This document shows, piece by piece, positions 28,907-35,286 of a DNA stretch of 35,286 nucleotides. The notes beneath the pieces were generated by a model. The model worked only from the letters and a program-made list of their open reading frames with translations. It was not told the origin of the DNA and did no database searches. The DNA comes from Mediterranea sp. (in: CFB group bacteria) (GTDB taxonomy: Bacteria; Bacteroidota; Bacteroidia; Bacteroidales; Bacteroidaceae). Position 1 is the first letter of the stretch; each line of letters starts with the position of its first letter. The position numbers and the translations under genes are program-made. Location: positions 1 to 35,286 of the forward strand of contig JAIRNG010000083.1 in NCBI GenBank assembly GCA_031258135.1, read 5' to 3'.

Positions 28907-30694
28907 GTCTTCCGAAAACTGCACCAGTACGTCACGGTAAGCATTGAATATCTTCGATTTGGACACCATGCCCAGGTATTTCCCTTCCACGTTCACTACC
29001 GGAAGATTCCATGCCCCGGTTTCATCAAACGTGCGCATCACCTGCTCCATACTGTCCGTATCATAGAGCCGGACCGGTACAGCGGTCATCAGCTTGCGTA
29101 CCGTGAACCGGTGGTAAAGCTCCTGGCGGAACATGATGTTGCGTATATCGTCGAGCAGGACGAAGCCCAGCAACACCCCATCCTTATCGAGCGCCGGAAA
29201 GACGTTACGGCTTGAAGTGGAAATGGCCTTTACCAGTTCACCCAGATCCATGTCCGGACTGACGGTGGTAAAATTCCGCTCCACCACATGCTCCATCTTC
29301 ATCAACGTCAATACGGCTTTATCTTTATGGTGAGTCAGCAGTTCGCCCTTCTTTGCCAGACGCATGGAATAAATACTGTGCGGTTCAAAAATAATAATAG
29401 TAAGATAAGAGCTTACCGCCACCATCATCAACGGGAGGAACAGGTCATATCCTCCGGTAAGCTCGGCAATCAGGAACACACCCGTCAGCGGTGCATGCAT
29501 CACCCCGCTCATGACCCCGGCCATACCCATCAACGCAAAATTCTTCTCGGGCAGATCGGGTGTAAACTCAAAACGGTTGCTGAAATGGGAAAATACAAAA
29601 CCGGTGATACAACCCAGGAACAGTGAAGGTGCGAAAATACCGCCGCAACCGCCGCCGCCATTCGTAGCGCTCGAAGCGAACACCTTGAAGAGCACGACCA
29701 GGATCAGATAAAAAAGCAGGATACTCCCGGACCCATAGAACAGGGAGTTATTCATCACCGTGTCCCACTCCGTACTGTTCGTTCCGTTGAGCAACAACTC
29801 TATCGTGTCATAACCTTCGCCATAGAGCGACGGGAAAAGGAAGATCAGAACGCTTAGCATCAGTCCGCCGAGCGCCAGCCTGCGATATGGGCCTTTACAC
29901 CTGGCATAGAGGCTCTCGGTATAGTTCATCGCACGGGTAAAGTAAAGCGAGACCAATCCGCAAAAGATGCCCAGCAGAATAACATAAGGAATACGCCCGA
30001 ACTCGAAAGGCTGGTCCTGGCTGAACCTGAACATCGCCTCGGCGCCGGTAAGGATATAGGACATCGTCGCCGCCGTCACAGACGAGATGAGCAAAGGCAG
30101 TAACGAGGTCATGGTCAGATCGAGCATCAGCACCTCGACCGTAAACACCAGTCCGGCGATAGGTGCCTTAAAGATACCGGCGACGGCTCCGGCCGCTCCA
30201 CAGCCCACCAATAGCATGAGGGTACGCTGATCCATCCTGAACATACTTCCCAGGTTGGAACCGATGGCCGAACCCGTCAATACGATAGGAGCTTCCGCCC
30301 CCACCGATCCCCCGAAGCCGATCGTAATGGAACTGGCAATCAATGACGACCAGGCATTGTGCCGCTTGATACGCCCCTGACGGCGCGATATGGCATACAG
30401 TATCTTCGTCACTCCATGGCCGATATCGTCTTTAACGACATAACGCACAAACAGACCGGCCAGGAAAATACCCGCAACCGGATAAACCAGATAAAGGTAG
30501 TTGGCGCCCGTCGCACTGAAGTTATCCGTCAGGAAATCCTGTACCAGATGGATCATCTGTTTCAGCAATATAGCCGCCAATGCCGTGAGTATCCCCACCA
30601 CAAAGCTAAGCATCAGGACAAATTTCTTCCCCGCAACGTGCTTCTCCCGCCACACAAGCAGGCGTTGCATCAAACCGGTCTTTTCCTTTTTCAT
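28904..30694 (-). CDS. ClC-family chloride channel/transporter with C-terminal CBS domains
   Basis: GFGGSVGAEAPIVLTGSAIGSNLG, GCGAAGAVAGIFKAPIAGLVFTVEVL, GGGGCGGIFAPSLFLG, followed by a CBS pair. Confidence 0.94.
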   Translation of the reverse strand: MKKEKTGLMQRLLVWREKHVAGKKFVLMLSFVVGILTALAAILLKQMIHLVQDFLTDNFSATGANYLYLVYPVAGIFLAGLFVRYVVKDDIGHGVTKILYAISRRQGRIKRHNAWSSLIASSITIGFGGSVGAEAPIVLTGSAIGSNLGSMFRMDQRTLMLLVGCGAAGAVAGIFKAPIAGLVFTVEVLMLDLTMTSLLPLLISSVTAATMSYILTGAEAMFRFSQDQPFEFGRIPYVILLGIFCGLVSLYFTRAMNYTESLYARCKGPYRRLALGGLMLSVLIFLFPSLYGEGYDTIELLLNGTNSTEWDTVMNNSLFYGSGSILLFYLILVVLFKVFASSATNGGGGCGGIFAPSLFLGCITGFVFSHFSNRFEFTPDLPEKNFALMGMAGVMSGVMHAPLTGVFLIAELTGGYDLFLPLMMVAVSSYLTIIIFEPHSIYSMRLAKKGELLTHHKDKAVLTLMKMEHVVERNFTTVSPDMDLGELVKAISTSSRNVFPALDKDGVLLGFVLLDDIRNIMFRQELYHRFTVRKLMTAVPVRLYDTDSMEQVMRTFDETGAWNLPVVNVEGKYLGMVSKSKIFNAYRDVLVQFSED

Positions 30695-30724
30695 CAGAGA
30701 CGTTCCCTCCTTTATCTTTCCGTT

Positions 30725-31288
30725 TTATTTCCTTATTATATCGATCACCCCGCCTTTGCCCAGCCTGATGATATCCGAAGGCGCCGGACGGCTCATATCG
30801 TCCTGCCGGTACGCCACCACATAGTCCGCCAACGATCTGATCTCTTCGCTGATCTCACCGAAATTCGCCGGCGAGGGCTGCCCGCTCCTGTTGGCCGACG
30901 TAGACACAATCGCCTTACGGAAACGCCGGCATAACTGATGGGAGAATCTCTCGCGGGTGACGCGGATGCCTACGCTGCCGTCTTCCGCCAGAAGATTGGG
31001 GGCCAGGTTCCTGGCGCCCGGATAGATAATGGTCAACGGCTTATCGGCCAGCTCAATCAAATCCCAGGCCACAGAGGGGACATCATCCACATAGAAGTCA
31101 ACCTTCACGGAAGAATCCACCAACACCAGCATCGCCTTGCTATCGGCCCGTTGTTTGATTTCGTACACCCGCCGCACCGCCACGGGGTCCGTCGCATCAC
31201 AACCCAACCCCCACACCGTATCCGTAGGGTAAAGGATTACCCCGCCCCCGGCCATCACCTCACAAGCTTTCCTTATATCTTCTACCAT
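30725..31288 (-). CDS. L-threonylcarbamoyladenylate synthase (Sua5/YciO/YrdC family)
   Basis: GGVILYPTDTVWGLGCDATDPVAVRRVYEIKQR, STSANRSGQPSPANF. Confidence 0.93.
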   Translation of the reverse strand: MVEDIRKACEVMAGGGVILYPTDTVWGLGCDATDPVAVRRVYEIKQRADSKAMLVLVDSSVKVDFYVDDVPSVAWDLIELADKPLTIIYPGARNLAPNLLAEDGSVGIRVTRERFSHQLCRRFRKAIVSTSANRSGQPSPANFGEISEEIRSLADYVVAYRQDDMSRPAPSDIIRLGKGGVIDIIRK

Positions 31289-31316
31289 AAACCGGTAAAC
31301 TAATACATACGAATCG

Positions 31317-31324
31317 CAAAAGTA
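31317..31324 (-). promoter_or_regulatory. -7 element TACTTTTG for the tsaC-like gene
   Basis: caaaagta on +, TAnnTTTG match 29 nt upstream of the start, next to the left edge of element 2. Confidence 0.4.
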
Positions 31325-31339
31325 CGCAAAAGAAACGGT

Positions 31340-31560
31340 AAATTGAGAATTGAAAATTGAAAATTACGATGCCGCATGGGAATAGGGTTAAGGACACGGA
31401 TTACACGGATGAACGCGGATTTAAAGCCCCGTAGGGGGCGGTGGTGCAGATGGATTTTGATACAGTATCCTTAGAAAAGCTGCCTGCAAATCGGAAAGCA
31501 AAGCGGTGACCCACGCAAAACACCGACTCCAATGCGGCATCGTAACTTTCAATTTAATAA
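31340..31560. repeat. Long inverted-repeat element 2, related to element 1
   Basis: Arms 31355-31377 (aattgaaaattacgatgccgcat) and 31532-31554 (atgcggcatcgtaactttcaatt), 22/23 complementary; internal gacacggattacacggat shared with element 1. Confidence 0.8.
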
Positions 31561-31593
31561 GTACGTTTTGTGCTTTTGAACGTCTATTTGTAA

Positions 31594-34908
<3,315 letters not shown>

Positions 34909-34973
34909 CGCATAAAAAAACAGGGGACGGAAATTGACTTCTCCTGCGTTCGCTCACATTAGGGAACAGGCCT

Positions 34974-35096
34974 TTCTTCCCGACATCGTCGACGAGCCGC
35001 CACATACATGTTTTTTCTTCCCGACGGCGTCGGCGAGCCGCCACATACATGTTTTTTCTTCCCGACGCCGTCGGCGGGCCGCCACATTTATATAAT
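34974..35096. repeat. Three tandem 41-bp repeats with internal hairpins
   Basis: ttcttcccgacnncgtcgrcgrgccgccacatacatgtttt starting at 34974, 35015 and 35056. Confidence 0.93.
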
Positions 35097-35208
35097 TTAA
35101 CTGTTTTTTTTTGGAAAAAAAGAACCGGATATGAGAAAAGAGTCGTATCTTTATAGCATAAAACAATGCATTAGTCTTTGAATATTAATTTTTTAAACTC
35201 TACAAATC

Positions 35209-35286
35209 ATGTTAAAAGCCTTAGTCCGTGCATTTAAATTTGAAATGTTAGACATTTCCGCACTGCTGAAACTCTCATCGCTCCTG
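35209..35286 (+). CDS. 5' end of a truncated CDS (MLKALVRAFKFEMLDISALLKLSSLL...)
   Basis: Open frame from ATG 35209 to the window end; start context plausible but family not recognised. Confidence 0.4.
   Translation, partial: MLKALVRAFKFEMLDISALLKLSSLL

Noticed and set aside
34954-35166. 70-aa ORF on - across the 41-bp repeats
   Set aside because: Generated by short tandem repeats; 41 is not a multiple of 3, so the frame shifts each unit.

Overview
Bacteroidales-type chromosomal window (inference from gene content and TAnnTTTG-type promoters). It holds a late-step cobalamin locus built as two convergent half-operons: cbiA, ATR, cobQ, cobD, cbiB on + and cobU, cobT, cobS, cobC on -. An AT-rich MvaI/BcnI-family restriction-modification pair sits between the halves. 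Downstream are a GH67 alpha-glucuronidase, a GH10-like glycosyl hydrolase, uvrA, a cstA / small membrane protein / outer-membrane beta-barrel unit, an AAA_14/DUF4143-type ATPase, nifJ (PFOR), a co-directional tsaC-like / ClC / fmt / truA / EamA block, and a GH2 beta-galactosidase. The most unusual content is intergenic. (1) A composite palindromic element at 20527-20770 lies between divergent cstA and an AAA ATPase whose Walker B Glu appears replaced by Gln. It has 60-bp inverted arms of 22-bp tandem repeats around five 23-bp-spaced ACATGYRCATGT palindromes. (2) A ~65-bp inverted repeat has the fmt start codon in its loop, and one arm is translated as an Fmt N-terminal extension; related copies occur elsewhere, including a decayed in-frame copy inside the GH2 gene. 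(3) Two long-hairpin elements share a TTGAAAATTACG end but carry different, self-complementary inner arm sequences. (4) There are tandem arrays of 42 bp (with 84-bp higher-order structure) and 41 bp. All calls come from reading the sequence and the ORF track; no database search was run.
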